A stretch of 37,350 nucleotides of DNA, taken from assembly GCA_020720105.1 (NCBI GenBank), contig DYPF01000004.1:7707-45056 (forward strand), given 5' to 3'. The notes beneath the pieces were generated by a model. The model did not search any database and was not told the DNA's origin. It saw only the letters and a program-made list of their open reading frames with translations. A program made the position numbers and the translations under genes. This DNA comes from Chloroherpeton thalassium (GTDB lineage Bacteria > Bacteroidota > Ignavibacteria > Kapaibacteriales > UBA2268). Positions within the stretch are counted from its first letter, which is position 1, and every line of letters starts with the position of its first letter. Below, in pieces: positions 18,463 through 28,361 of this stretch.

Positions 18463-18470
18463 TTTCGTCC

Positions 18471-18641
18471 CTATTGCAATAATTTTAATATAACTAAAAC
18501 AAGAATTACCAATATTGCAATTATTATAGCTAATTTAATAAATTTTTTGAGGATAGAAAATATTATCCCTATCACTAACGCTACAATAATAACTTTTACA
18601 AAATTGGGCAATTCCAAAAAAAACTGGATATAATTTTCCAT
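18471..18641 (-). CDS. Small hydrophobic membrane protein (56 aa)
   Basis: Manual translation: MENYIQFFLELPNFVKVIIVALVIGIIFSILKKFIKLAIIIAILVILVLVILKLLQ*; two hydrophobic stretches; between ugd and the TonB-like gene, same strand; absent from the ORF track (<60 aa). Confidence 0.5.
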   Translation of the reverse strand: MENYIQFFLELPNFVKVIIVALVIGIIFSILKKFIKLAIIIAILVILVLVILKLLQ

Positions 18642-18694
18642 AAGCAATTTATATTTTTTTTGTTTTAATTTCTTTTTTTAATCCGAAATACAAT

Positions 18695-19468
18695 TTATCT
18701 TAATCTAAATTTTAAAGTGATAATTCCTACTTGTACTTTATTTTCGCTGATAGTATTAAATTTCCATTGTCGGAGAGCGTCCATTGCAGCTTTTTCCAAT
18801 CGTGGATCAGCTTTTTCCAATGGGAACATTTTATCAACAGTTCCATCTTGCAGCACAGTAAACTGCAATCTAATTGTCCCAGAAGCATTTACGCCATCAG
18901 GATATTGCGGTACTTTTTTATACACAACAATACGATTACCGCCACCACCCCAATCAATATCTCCGTAACCATGCCCAGCACCGCTGCCAAAGCCTTTGTC
19001 GCCCATACCACTGCCAAAAGGATCTCCATCAGCAGTTCCTACATTTTTCTTGCTATTGCTAACTTCTCGATTATCTGAAACATCATTTGTTGATGGATTA
19101 GAAGTAGGAACTAATCTACTTGTTTCCTCAGGTGTAAGATTAGATTTTGTTTGGCGATTACTTGCTGAAGCAATTTGTGCATCATCTAACTCATTTGTTG
19201 CTTCTTTACCTTTGTGAGCATCACCTTCTTCCTGATAATTTCCACTACTTTTGCCTGTTCCGTCCCCTAATCCAATATTAAGCAATTCGATTGTTGTTGA
19301 ATTTCTTTGTAATTCTATTGCTTTTGGTGGTTCAAGTTTAAAAAAGAAAAGTAGCAATACACAAATTATTAATATTACTACTGATAAAAACCAACTAAGA
19401 TAAGTATTCTTATCGTATGGTAGTTTAAAACTTACAAATTCTGTTTCATCAAATCTATATGTGCTCAT
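18695..19468 (-). CDS. TonB-like energy-transduction protein
   Basis: Single N-terminal TM, Gly-rich periplasmic linker, C-terminal YKKVPQYPDGVNASGTIRLQFTVLQDGTVDKMFPLEKADPRLEKAAMDALRQWKF (TonB C-terminal domain). Confidence 0.85.
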   Translation of the reverse strand: MSTYRFDETEFVSFKLPYDKNTYLSWFLSVVILIICVLLLFFFKLEPPKAIELQRNSTTIELLNIGLGDGTGKSSGNYQEEGDAHKGKEATNELDDAQIASASNRQTKSNLTPEETSRLVPTSNPSTNDVSDNREVSNSKKNVGTADGDPFGSGMGDKGFGSGAGHGYGDIDWGGGGNRIVVYKKVPQYPDGVNASGTIRLQFTVLQDGTVDKMFPLEKADPRLEKAAMDALRQWKFNTISENKVQVGIITLKFRLR

Positions 19469-19469
19469 C

Positions 19470-21134
19470 TTATTTAATTCTATCTACCCAAGTTTGACTA
19501 AATCCTAATTTTCTTGCATCATTTATTGCATTTTGTTTGTCATTATATTCTCCAAATCGAACACGATACCAAACAACATCACGAATCTTCTGCGTACTAA
19601 TGTAAGCATTGGAAATACTTAAACTATATAGTTTTTTAATCCACATTTGAGCATCTTCAAAGCTTGGTGTGGAATAAACTTGAATAGTATAGACCGCCTT
19701 TGTTGGTTTTACAACTTTTGGAATTTCAACAGTTTTAGGCTGCTCTATTATTTTATTTTCTGCAACTTTTGGTTTAGTTGTTGTTTGCTCTGGCTTTTTA
19801 TTTACAACTTTGGGCTTATTATGAGTAACATTACTCTTTTGTTTTACTTTTTTGTGTTCTGGTTCGTGTTTTGGAGTTACTTTTGTATGAGAAATTTCTT
19901 TTTCTGTTGGTTTAGGTTTTTCAGTAACTTTGTGTTCAATCGGTTTATGTTCTGTAGTTTTATGTTCTGTTATTGAATGCTCGTCTGTTTGTAGATGTTC
20001 TTCCTTATGATCTAAATTAGCATCAGAATGAGCAATATTAGTATCTTCTTTATGTTCAAACTCAGCAGAAGTAGTATCAACTTTGTGTTCACCTTCGTGA
20101 GTTGGTTTATGTTCACCTTCTGAGTGTTTGCCGTCCTTTGTTTCTTTATGTTTATCTTTTGATTTTTCTTTTTTAGCTAATTGCTTTTCTTTAGTAATTG
20201 TTGAATCTTTAGCTACTTTATCATAATTATTCAAATAATAATTAATTGCAAAGTAACTTACTGCAGCAATTAGTAATATACCTGCTACTGACGAACCAAT
20301 CCAGAACAACAAACCTGCTTTTTTTCGTTCTTTTTTCTCTTTTGGTGGCTTTGGAGCTTTAGTTTTCTTGGATTTAATTACTTCTTTTGCTCCTTCAACA
20401 TTAGGAATTAATGGTTCGGTTTCAACTTTCTTAGTTTCATCAATTTTGTCAAAATCTATAAAGTCAACTTTCTTTTCCTTCTCTTCAACTGGCTTGAAAC
20501 TTTTCTTAGCTTGTTCTGCATCTACTTCAACAACTTCAACTTGCTCGGGTTGCGTTTCTAACTTGCGGTCTTCTTTTTCCTTACGCTTTTTCTGGCTTGC
20601 TTTTAATTCTGCTTCTAGTAAATTTTTTAATTCATCATCTATACTTATAGGACCACTTTCTACTTGTTCGTTTTGAGATACTTCATAAGTGTTTTCTGCC
20701 TCCCAAATTGGATCTGCAACCACTTGCCCCAAATCCTTAAGAGTTTCATCGGAATCTGCAAAAGCAGGAATTGTTGCATCTTGCCAAACACTTTCTTCTT
20801 GTTGAGTAATTTCGGGAGTTGGTTCAGGATTGGAAGTTGTTTCAATTTCAGGAATTTGTTCAAAAATTGGCTCTGATTCTGGCTCTGGTGTGGTTTCTGC
20901 AGGAATTTCGTCTTCTGTAATCCTATCCCAGATATTTCCTTCTACATTTTCGATTATTTCATCACTTGCAACAGCACTTATTGCAATCTCAGGTTGATTA
21001 GATTGATAATACGGGAAATCACCAGGATACTTTCCTGTTTTTTCCAAAAGCATAATATCATCATCAGGTTCACCTGGATTGAACCCACCTGCAACTTCTT
21101 CTGGTCTTAATTTATCATCAAAAATACTCATCAC
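19470..21134 (-). CDS. SPOR-domain single-TM envelope protein with EHK-rich periplasmic linker
   Basis: Acidic cytoplasmic region, TM AGLLFWIGSSVAGILLIAAVSYFAINYYL, K/E/H-rich linker, C-terminal YTIQVYSTPSFEDAQMWIKKLYSLSISNAYISTQKIRDVVWYRVRFGEYNDKQNAINDARKLG (SPOR). Confidence 0.85.
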   Translation of the reverse strand: MMSIFDDKLRPEEVAGGFNPGEPDDDIMLLEKTGKYPGDFPYYQSNQPEIAISAVASDEIIENVEGNIWDRITEDEIPAETTPEPESEPIFEQIPEIETTSNPEPTPEITQQEESVWQDATIPAFADSDETLKDLGQVVADPIWEAENTYEVSQNEQVESGPISIDDELKNLLEAELKASQKKRKEKEDRKLETQPEQVEVVEVDAEQAKKSFKPVEEKEKKVDFIDFDKIDETKKVETEPLIPNVEGAKEVIKSKKTKAPKPPKEKKERKKAGLLFWIGSSVAGILLIAAVSYFAINYYLNNYDKVAKDSTITKEKQLAKKEKSKDKHKETKDGKHSEGEHKPTHEGEHKVDTTSAEFEHKEDTNIAHSDANLDHKEEHLQTDEHSITEHKTTEHKPIEHKVTEKPKPTEKEISHTKVTPKHEPEHKKVKQKSNVTHNKPKVVNKKPEQTTTKPKVAENKIIEQPKTVEIPKVVKPTKAVYTIQVYSTPSFEDAQMWIKKLYSLSISNAYISTQKIRDVVWYRVRFGEYNDKQNAINDARKLGFSQTWVDRIK

Positions 21135-21143
21135 TCACCATTA

Positions 21144-22796
21144 TTAAAATTGCCAAATTAACCCAAGACGAGCAAATATACCGCGTTCACGATAACCTTG
21201 CCATAGATAATTGTCGTTGTTGGTTAAGTTATTCAATTCAATATCAATCCTTATGTTTTGATAAATTTCGTAATCTATCCTTCCATATAGATTAAAATAC
21301 GAATTAAGTTCGTTTTTGTTATTTTTATCGGCATATTGCATAGAGTTATAAAGGAATCCAATCTCAATGTTTCCTTTTGTAAAAAACTGAAGTCTATAGG
21401 CTAATGATCCAAAAATTTTGGGAATATAGGGAATAGTATTACTTTGATAATCCAAAATTGCTAAATTTGTGCCTAAAGTACCGTTAAGTTTGGAATTTTT
21501 AGTTATTTCCCAAAAGCCTTCTGTTGATAATTTAATAATATTTGCTGTTTCGAATAACAAATCAACACTATTTAAACTATCAGAATTGAAAAATGGATAA
21601 TATTCATAAAAATTGAGTGATCCATTGATTGTTATACCTTTTTTTGTATCGGGTTGGTATTGCACAATACCTTTGATTATCGCACTTGCACGTGGATAAA
21701 CAATTTCATTGATAATGTCTAAATATGGATTTTGACGGTAGAATGTAGTTGCAAAATCTTTATCAAGTCCGGTATAAAATTCTGCTCTTACAGAATAATC
21801 CATATTTGGTAAATAGCTTAAAATCATCCTCATCGCAACCATAGATTGTCCAACTTCTTTAGTATTATAAGCAAATTGATAACCTAATTCGCCTTCTAAA
21901 GTCATTTTATCGTAATATATGGCACTTTTCCCCATAATTTGATGGAAAGACAAATCCTTTCCCGAAAAGTTACCAATATTCAATTCAGCTGATGTTCCAA
22001 ACAAGTAATTTTCATATTTAGTATCAATGTTCAAAAATCCATAGATTCGATTTTCAAATAAATTTCGTGTGGATTGAGATAATTGATAAGTGTTAAATCC
22101 TACTCCTGTTCCAAAGTTAAAACCTTCATAGTTTCCTTTACTCTTCAATGAAAAATCGAGGTCTAAGGCTGAACGATTTGCTGATAATTGTGTCCCATAA
22201 AGATTGTAATCAGAATAATTCAACGAAAGATTAGTAAGAGTGCGGCTACCACCAAATATCCAAAAGAAATCTGGAGCTATGTAATCTGAATTTATCATCA
22301 AATTTAGATTTTGGTAATCTGAATTCTTAACATCACCTTGCGATGAATTGATGCCAGCTTTGCCGTATAATTCATATCCAACAAAATTTGCTCGATAACC
22401 CGCCAATAAATCTACTGTAGAGAATAATCCGAAACCTGCTTTTACAAACGCATTAGGCATTATTGGAAATTGCAATGCTTTGGGGATTTGAGGCGGTGGA
22501 ATTAGCAACGAGGGTTGCTTATCAAGAGGATTGATTGAATCTAATTCTGCAGCGGAAAAACGCGTTTGTGGCGTAGGCAATTGCTTGCTTCCAGCTTTAA
22601 CATTAACACTTTCTACACCTTCGATAACTAATTCTTGCAATTCTACAGGAGGTTGCTGCTGAGGTGCTTGTCCTGCTTGTCCAAATAAGCAAATGCTATT
22701 CAAGAATAATAACACAACAATTATCTTTATTTTTACGCTATCAATATTTTTAATAATATTTTTAATAATATTTTTAATATTTATATTTATTTTCAT
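21144..22796 (-). CDS. Outer-membrane beta-barrel protein, TonB-dependent-receptor-like
   Basis: Signal-like hydrophobic stretch IIVVLLFLNSICLFGQA; alternating aromatic/polar strands throughout; C-terminal IDIELNNLTNNDNYLWQGYRERGIFARLGLIWQF resembles barrel C-termini. No clear plug domain seen. Confidence 0.72.
   Translation of the reverse strand: MKININIKNIIKNIIKNIDSVKIKIIVVLLFLNSICLFGQAGQAPQQQPPVELQELVIEGVESVNVKAGSKQLPTPQTRFSAAELDSINPLDKQPSLLIPPPQIPKALQFPIMPNAFVKAGFGLFSTVDLLAGYRANFVGYELYGKAGINSSQGDVKNSDYQNLNLMINSDYIAPDFFWIFGGSRTLTNLSLNYSDYNLYGTQLSANRSALDLDFSLKSKGNYEGFNFGTGVGFNTYQLSQSTRNLFENRIYGFLNIDTKYENYLFGTSAELNIGNFSGKDLSFHQIMGKSAIYYDKMTLEGELGYQFAYNTKEVGQSMVAMRMILSYLPNMDYSVRAEFYTGLDKDFATTFYRQNPYLDIINEIVYPRASAIIKGIVQYQPDTKKGITINGSLNFYEYYPFFNSDSLNSVDLLFETANIIKLSTEGFWEITKNSKLNGTLGTNLAILDYQSNTIPYIPKIFGSLAYRLQFFTKGNIEIGFLYNSMQYADKNNKNELNSYFNLYGRIDYEIYQNIRIDIELNNLTNNDNYLWQGYRERGIFARLGLIWQF
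22743..22778. repeat. 12-bp tandem repeat AATATTTTTAAT x3
   Basis: Three exact consecutive copies, in frame, encoding (IKNI)3 near the OMP N-terminus. Confidence 0.9.
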
Positions 22797-22823
22797 TTTT
22801 CTTCCCTAAATATTGAATAATTC

Positions 22824-25800
22824 TTATTTGTTGTCAAGTTTATTAGTTAAAAACTTAAGTCTTGACCTTGCTGTTTTGGAATAATCATCATCAGGATTGA
22901 TTGCAATTAACGATTTATATGTATTAATTGCAGAGGCATAATCTTCTTTCTTTTCGTAAGCTTCGCCTAATGAAAGTAATGATAGCGGGAACCATACTTC
23001 CACAGTTGAATATTTATCTTTTACTACATTAAAAGCAATAATTGCTTTTTCGTAGTTTAATAATCTCATATACATTTCGCCTGCACGGAACTGACTTTCA
23101 GCAGCTAATTCGGGATCTTCGGACAAACTTGACAATAGCTCAAATTGTTTTAATGCCGAATCATTCATATTTGTATTTCGCAAATACATTCCAATTCTAT
23201 AGCGAGCACTCAAACCATAAGGGTTTGTTGGATATTGATTGGCAACTTCATTATATAAGTTTAATGTTTTGGCTGTATCTCCAAAACTTAAAGCAATATC
23301 TGCTCTTTTGTAAAGCGCTTGTGCAGCAAAATCAGTAGTTTTAAAGTTTTCGTAAATTGAATTATAAACCGAATCTGCTTCCATCAAATAAGTATTGTTC
23401 CGCAGAATTTGAGCAAGTTCAAGCAATGATTTTGGAGCAAAATCACTTTTCGGATATTTAGTGGCTACTTTTTTAAGAGTTGACATTGCTTGCTCGGTTT
23501 CATTCAAATTCAAGTAACTCATTGCCATCCAATACATTGCTTCTGCATTGTATTCACTATCCGGATGTTTTTCCAAAAATTGTTGATATTCTTGGGCAGC
23601 ATCTCCATATCTTTGACCAGAGAAAAACATTTCTGCTTTTTTGAATGCAAACTCCACAATTGCAGGAGAGTTTGGATTCGATTTGATATATTGGTCAGCA
23701 AGTGCTATTGCCTCGTCATTTCTGCCAAGTGCAATGTAGCAATATTGTGTGCTTTTCAAGGCTTCGGGTGCAAGACCATCACTTGGGAAAAGTTCTATCA
23801 CTTTACGATAATAATCAAGTGCTTTTTCGTAATTTCCTTGATTGAAATAGCAATCGCCAATAGAATAATATGAACGTGGAACAAGATTACTTTGAGTGTA
23901 TGCTTCAATTAAATACGAATAATTATTAATAGCATCTTGATATTCCTTTTGGATAAATTTTATCCAACCCATCAAGTAAACAGAATGCGGAGCAAATGCA
24001 GAATTTGGATATTTGCCTACAAATTCAAGCAGTGCATTGATTGCTTTTGGATATTGGCTACTATGATAATACGCATTGCATAATTGATATGCGGCATATT
24101 GTCCTTCCTCAGTTTTGGGACTTAATTGTGATGCACGTTGATAATATTCTGCTGCTTTGATGTAATTCTTGTCGATATAATATCCATCTGCTTGTCGTGC
24201 TAATACTTCGGTTGCAAAATTTGATTTTGGAAATTCTTTGGTTAAAATATTGAAATATTCAGTAGACTTTTTAAAATTTTTCACTCTAAAATACGACCAT
24301 CCAAGCCCATAAAGAACTTCTTCACGTCGATAATTCGGATATTGCGACAATAAACTTTCATAAGTATTTTGTGCATTTGTAAGCAAATCAGAGCGGTAAT
24401 AACTTTCGGCTAACCAGAACATTGCTTCAGATAATTTATTATCGCTTGGCTTGGTTGCTATAAAATTGTTTAGGTTATTTATTGCTTCTTTGTAGCGATT
24501 CAACTGAATAAAGCAAACTGACTTGCGGAACATTATTTCGGAACGGAACATATCTTTTTCGGGGAAAAAGACAATATTACTATTCTGAATAATTGTATTT
24601 GCTTTTTCGAACTCAAATATTGCAGCATCGTATTTTTTTAATTGCATATAAGTTGCGCCCAAAAGCAAGTGGACGCGCGCTAAAATTCTTCCGGAAGTAA
24701 TTTCCTTTTCGGCACGGACTAAATTTTTACGAGCTTCGTTGTAATTTTCTGCATTGTAATTAATTTGTGCAATTTCGAGAAGAGCAACTCCTGCAAACGG
24801 GAAGTCGCTGCGAGATGCCAAATTAAGAAATTCTTTTTGAGCTTCGTCAATTTTCCCACTTTTTGCAATTGCAACTGAATGGTAAAACTCGGCAAAATCT
24901 TTAAGTTGTTTTTCATTATCGCTCGCTTCGGCAATAACTTTTTCGAAGTAATTTATTGCTTCTGTATAATTACTATTCTTTAAGTTCGACCAACCAATTC
25001 CATATAAAAAATAAGTTCTTAATTTTGTATCGGAATAAGTTTCCATAAAAGCGTTCATTTCCGAAATTGCTTGTGGATAATTGCCGATAATATTATAGGC
25101 TTCGCCTTTCATATAACTAATTTCATCAATCGAGTAGTTTGTATATTTCTGAGGAGCATATAATTTGCCGATCGAATCCTGCATCTGAATATGATTGTAG
25201 ATATTTGCAGCTGTTTCTAAATCAAACAATGCCCGTGATGCTTTCAATAATAGAATATGATTATTTGCCGAACGAATAGCAGAAGAAAGAACAGCACTCG
25301 AATATTGATATTCATTGATAATATGATTAAAATTAACTATTGCACTATCATAATCTTGATTGCGTTCGTAAACTAAAGCTATTGCAAAATAAGCATCACT
25401 AACTAAATCTGATTTTGGGGTTTCGGTGATAATTTGCTTAAACGATGGTATTGATTCATAATATCTTCCTTGCTGATAAATTGCAATACCCTGCCAATAC
25501 AAAGCTTGAGACTGCAAATCAGTAAAGTATTCGTAGTCGTTACGTCGAGATCGGTCAAATTCGATTCTCTTCAGAGTTAATTCAAAATAACCCTGGGCTT
25601 GGTCCCACTTTTCTTGTTCAATATAGATCAATGCAATCTGCATCAAAGCATTAGATTGCAAAGGTGAATTTGGAAATCTATCCACAAAATTCAACAATGT
25701 ATTTTTGGAGACTTCGTAGTTCCCCGAAATAATGTCAATCTTAGCTCTCAACAATTCTGCTTTTCCATAAGTTGGATTGTATGGGAATTTGTCAATACTC

Positions 25801-26021
25801 TTTATTAAATTTAATTCTGCTTCTCTTAATAATTTTTCTTCAAATAGTTTTTCAGAATTATAAAATACTCTTGTTCCATAATCAATATCATTAACTTGTA
25901 ATTGGCTAAACGAAAAAGAATAAACTGAAAAAAATAGAAGAAAAGAAAAGAAAATATATGAATTTCTCTTTTGATTAAGAATAAATTTTAAATTTTTTAT
26001 AATAAAATTACTCGAAAACAT
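22824..26021 (-). CDS. Large TPR-repeat envelope protein
   Basis: Many TPR-like units (e.g. GDCYFNQGNYEKALDYYRKVIELFPSDGLAPEAL). Start at 26021 (MFSSNFIIKN...) places a signal anchor IFFSFLLFFSVYSFSFSQ near the N-terminus; the ORF track start is 26096. Confidence 0.88.
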   Translation of the reverse strand: MFSSNFIIKNLKFILNQKRNSYIFFSFLLFFSVYSFSFSQLQVNDIDYGTRVFYNSEKLFEEKLLREAELNLIKSIDKFPYNPTYGKAELLRAKIDIISGNYEVSKNTLLNFVDRFPNSPLQSNALMQIALIYIEQEKWDQAQGYFELTLKRIEFDRSRRNDYEYFTDLQSQALYWQGIAIYQQGRYYESIPSFKQIITETPKSDLVSDAYFAIALVYERNQDYDSAIVNFNHIINEYQYSSAVLSSAIRSANNHILLLKASRALFDLETAANIYNHIQMQDSIGKLYAPQKYTNYSIDEISYMKGEAYNIIGNYPQAISEMNAFMETYSDTKLRTYFLYGIGWSNLKNSNYTEAINYFEKVIAEASDNEKQLKDFAEFYHSVAIAKSGKIDEAQKEFLNLASRSDFPFAGVALLEIAQINYNAENYNEARKNLVRAEKEITSGRILARVHLLLGATYMQLKKYDAAIFEFEKANTIIQNSNIVFFPEKDMFRSEIMFRKSVCFIQLNRYKEAINNLNNFIATKPSDNKLSEAMFWLAESYYRSDLLTNAQNTYESLLSQYPNYRREEVLYGLGWSYFRVKNFKKSTEYFNILTKEFPKSNFATEVLARQADGYYIDKNYIKAAEYYQRASQLSPKTEEGQYAAYQLCNAYYHSSQYPKAINALLEFVGKYPNSAFAPHSVYLMGWIKFIQKEYQDAINNYSYLIEAYTQSNLVPRSYYSIGDCYFNQGNYEKALDYYRKVIELFPSDGLAPEALKSTQYCYIALGRNDEAIALADQYIKSNPNSPAIVEFAFKKAEMFFSGQRYGDAAQEYQQFLEKHPDSEYNAEAMYWMAMSYLNLNETEQAMSTLKKVATKYPKSDFAPKSLLELAQILRNNTYLMEADSVYNSIYENFKTTDFAAQALYKRADIALSFGDTAKTLNLYNEVANQYPTNPYGLSARYRIGMYLRNTNMNDSALKQFELLSSLSEDPELAAESQFRAGEMYMRLLNYEKAIIAFNVVKDKYSTVEVWFPLSLLSLGEAYEKKEDYASAINTYKSLIAINPDDDYSKTARSRLKFLTNKLDNK

Positions 26022-26159
26022 AATTTTGTGTTTCCCTCTTTTGCTGCAATGTAAAATTACGGAATTTCGCATAATTAAAGTTATATTTTTTTGCAAATTA
26101 GTTAATTTTGAATAATTTATTAGTTGCAGTTTTCCACAATCGTAAAAAAAAGAGCAGAA

Positions 26160-28361
26160 ATGAACAAAATTTTAATTACATCAGCCTTACCTTATGCAAA
26201 TGGTTACATTCATTTAGGTCATTTAGCAGGAGCTTACCTTCCAGCAGATATTTATGCGCGTTATCAAAGATTAAGCGGCAGGAGCGTTTTATACGTATGT
26301 GGTTCAGACGAACACGGAGTTGCTATTACTATTTCAGCAGAAAAGGAAAAAACAACCCCAGAACAAATAATTGACAAATACCATTATGCAAATTTAGATG
26401 CATTCCAGAAATTCGGAATGTCTTTTGATATTTATAGCCGCACCTCATTGCCCGAACATCATACGCTTGCTTTAGATTTCTTTAAGTCTGCTCTCGAGAA
26501 AAATCTACTTGCCGAAAAAGAAGAGGAACAATTTTTCGACCCAAAAGTAAATATGTTCTTGCCCGATAGATATGTGGAGGGTACTTGCCCAAATTGTGGT
26601 TACGACCGTGCTCGTGGCGACCAATGCGATAGCTGCGGTGCTTATTACAATCAAATTGACTTAAAAAATCCAAAAAGTATAATTAGCGGTCAAACACCAA
26701 TTGTGAAAAAAACAACACATTGGTATTTTAAATTTCAAGAATTTCAAGAATTTTTAGAAAATTATATTGAATCAAATTCGCACATTTGGAAGGATAATGT
26801 ACTGCAACAAACTCGCAGTTGGCTTAAAGCAGGATTAGCGGAACGTGCTATAACTCGCGACTTAACTTGGGGAGTAAAGCTAAGTGAATTGCCAGAACTT
26901 TCTGCTGATAAAAGTGCAGGAAAAGTACTTTATGTATGGTTTGATGCTGTTTTGGGTTATATTTCGGCAACTAAAAAATGGGCAAAAGAGAACTTAGATG
27001 ACGAAAGTAAATTTGCTGATTGGTGGCAAAATTCCGAAACAGAATATTATGCTTTCATCGGGAAGGATAATATAGTGTTCCATACTTTGATTTTCCCAGC
27101 TTTACTCCATTTTAAAGGCAATTTTATTTTACCTAAAAATGTACCCGCTAATGAATTTTTGAATTTGGAAGGACAGAAGTTCTCTAAATCTCGGAATTGG
27201 AGCATTGATGTTCGTGATTTCTTGACTGATTTCCCAGATTCAAACTATATTGATGCGCTGCGATATTCGCTTTTGATGAATTTACCTGAACAAAGAGATG
27301 CTGACTTTACTTGGAAAGATTATCAAGCAAAAAATAATAATGAATTAGCCGCAATTTTTGGTAATTTCATCAATAGAACTTCACAATTTCTGGGTAAAAA
27401 TTTCAATTCTCAAGTTCCAAAAATTGATGAAAGATATATTGGTGAGTGGAATGATTTTATAAAGTATTTAGATGATAATTTTAAAAGTAGTCCAAATTTA
27501 GCAAATTCTGATAATTTCACATTTGAATTATTCAACGATAATGATAAATTAGTTGTTCTTAGCTTATGGCAAGGAATTGAGAAATCTAAAGCATTTTTAA
27601 ATCGCTTTAAAATAAAAGAAGCCTTCCAAGAAATTATGAATATCTCCCGAGCTGCTAATAAGTATTTCAACGACGAAGCTCCTTGGAAAACTATCAAGCA
27701 AAATCCACAAGAAACTGCAAAAACACTTTACACTTCCACTCAACTTACAAGTTCATTATCTGTTTTGCTTTCGCCAGTAATTCCACATACTTGCCAGATA
27801 ATTCATTCGTTCATTAGCAACAATTCCGAGATTGGTAATCCTAATAAAGCAACTGAAAATGAGAATTTTTGGGATAAATCAAAATTCCCTACTCTGAATT
27901 TTGAACAGCACTTTGAAATTAAAAACATTCTTTTCCCATTTATTGAAGATAAAACTATCGAGCTTCAAGTAGCAAAATTGGGAAATTTACAAAAAAATAA
28001 CGAACCTAAACAAGAAGAAATTGGAGTAATTGATTTAATTTCAATAGATGATTTCCGAAAAGTACAAATGAAAACTGCAAAAATATTAGAAGCTGAAAAA
28101 GTGCCAAAATCAGATAAATTATTGAAATTACAAATTGAAATTGGAACAGAAAAAAGGCAAATTGTTTCGGGCATAGCCAAGTATTATGCTCCAGAGTCTT
28201 TAGTCGGGAAAACAATTGCGGTTGTTTATAATTTGAAACCCGCAAAATTATTTGGAATAGAGTCGCAAGGAATGATTCTTGCAGCAAAATCTGCTGATGG
28301 CAACCTTTCGATTCTAACAACTGACCAAACAAACTTTGAATCAGGAGCAGAGATTAGTTAA
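26160..28361 (+). CDS. metG: Methionyl-tRNA synthetase with C-terminal tRNA-binding domain
   Basis: MNKILITSALPYANGYIHLGHLAGAYLPADIYARY, zinc knuckle CPNCGYDRARGDQCDSC, KFSKS, C-terminal Trbp111-like DFRKVQMKTAKILEAEKVPKSDKLLKLQIEIG. ORF track start 26124; canonical start 26160. Confidence 0.97.
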   Translation: MNKILITSALPYANGYIHLGHLAGAYLPADIYARYQRLSGRSVLYVCGSDEHGVAITISAEKEKTTPEQIIDKYHYANLDAFQKFGMSFDIYSRTSLPEHHTLALDFFKSALEKNLLAEKEEEQFFDPKVNMFLPDRYVEGTCPNCGYDRARGDQCDSCGAYYNQIDLKNPKSIISGQTPIVKKTTHWYFKFQEFQEFLENYIESNSHIWKDNVLQQTRSWLKAGLAERAITRDLTWGVKLSELPELSADKSAGKVLYVWFDAVLGYISATKKWAKENLDDESKFADWWQNSETEYYAFIGKDNIVFHTLIFPALLHFKGNFILPKNVPANEFLNLEGQKFSKSRNWSIDVRDFLTDFPDSNYIDALRYSLLMNLPEQRDADFTWKDYQAKNNNELAAIFGNFINRTSQFLGKNFNSQVPKIDERYIGEWNDFIKYLDDNFKSSPNLANSDNFTFELFNDNDKLVVLSLWQGIEKSKAFLNRFKIKEAFQEIMNISRAANKYFNDEAPWKTIKQNPQETAKTLYTSTQLTSSLSVLLSPVIPHTCQIIHSFISNNSEIGNPNKATENENFWDKSKFPTLNFEQHFEIKNILFPFIEDKTIELQVAKLGNLQKNNEPKQEEIGVIDLISIDDFRKVQMKTAKILEAEKVPKSDKLLKLQIEIGTEKRQIVSGIAKYYAPESLVGKTIAVVYNLKPAKLFGIESQGMILAAKSADGNLSILTTDQTNFESGAEIS

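Noticed and set aside
18731-19217. Several plus-strand ORFs opposite the TonB-like gene
   Set aside because: Shadow ORFs; the minus-strand product has a coherent TonB domain architecture.
19850-20165. CRISPR-like repetition
   Set aside because: Repeats are short, in-frame codons for EHK units within a coding region, without regular spacers.
26108-26374. 88-aa ORF overlapping the metG start
   Set aside because: Alternative frame of metG; the metG frame carries the canonical HIGH-type motif and is clearly the coding frame.
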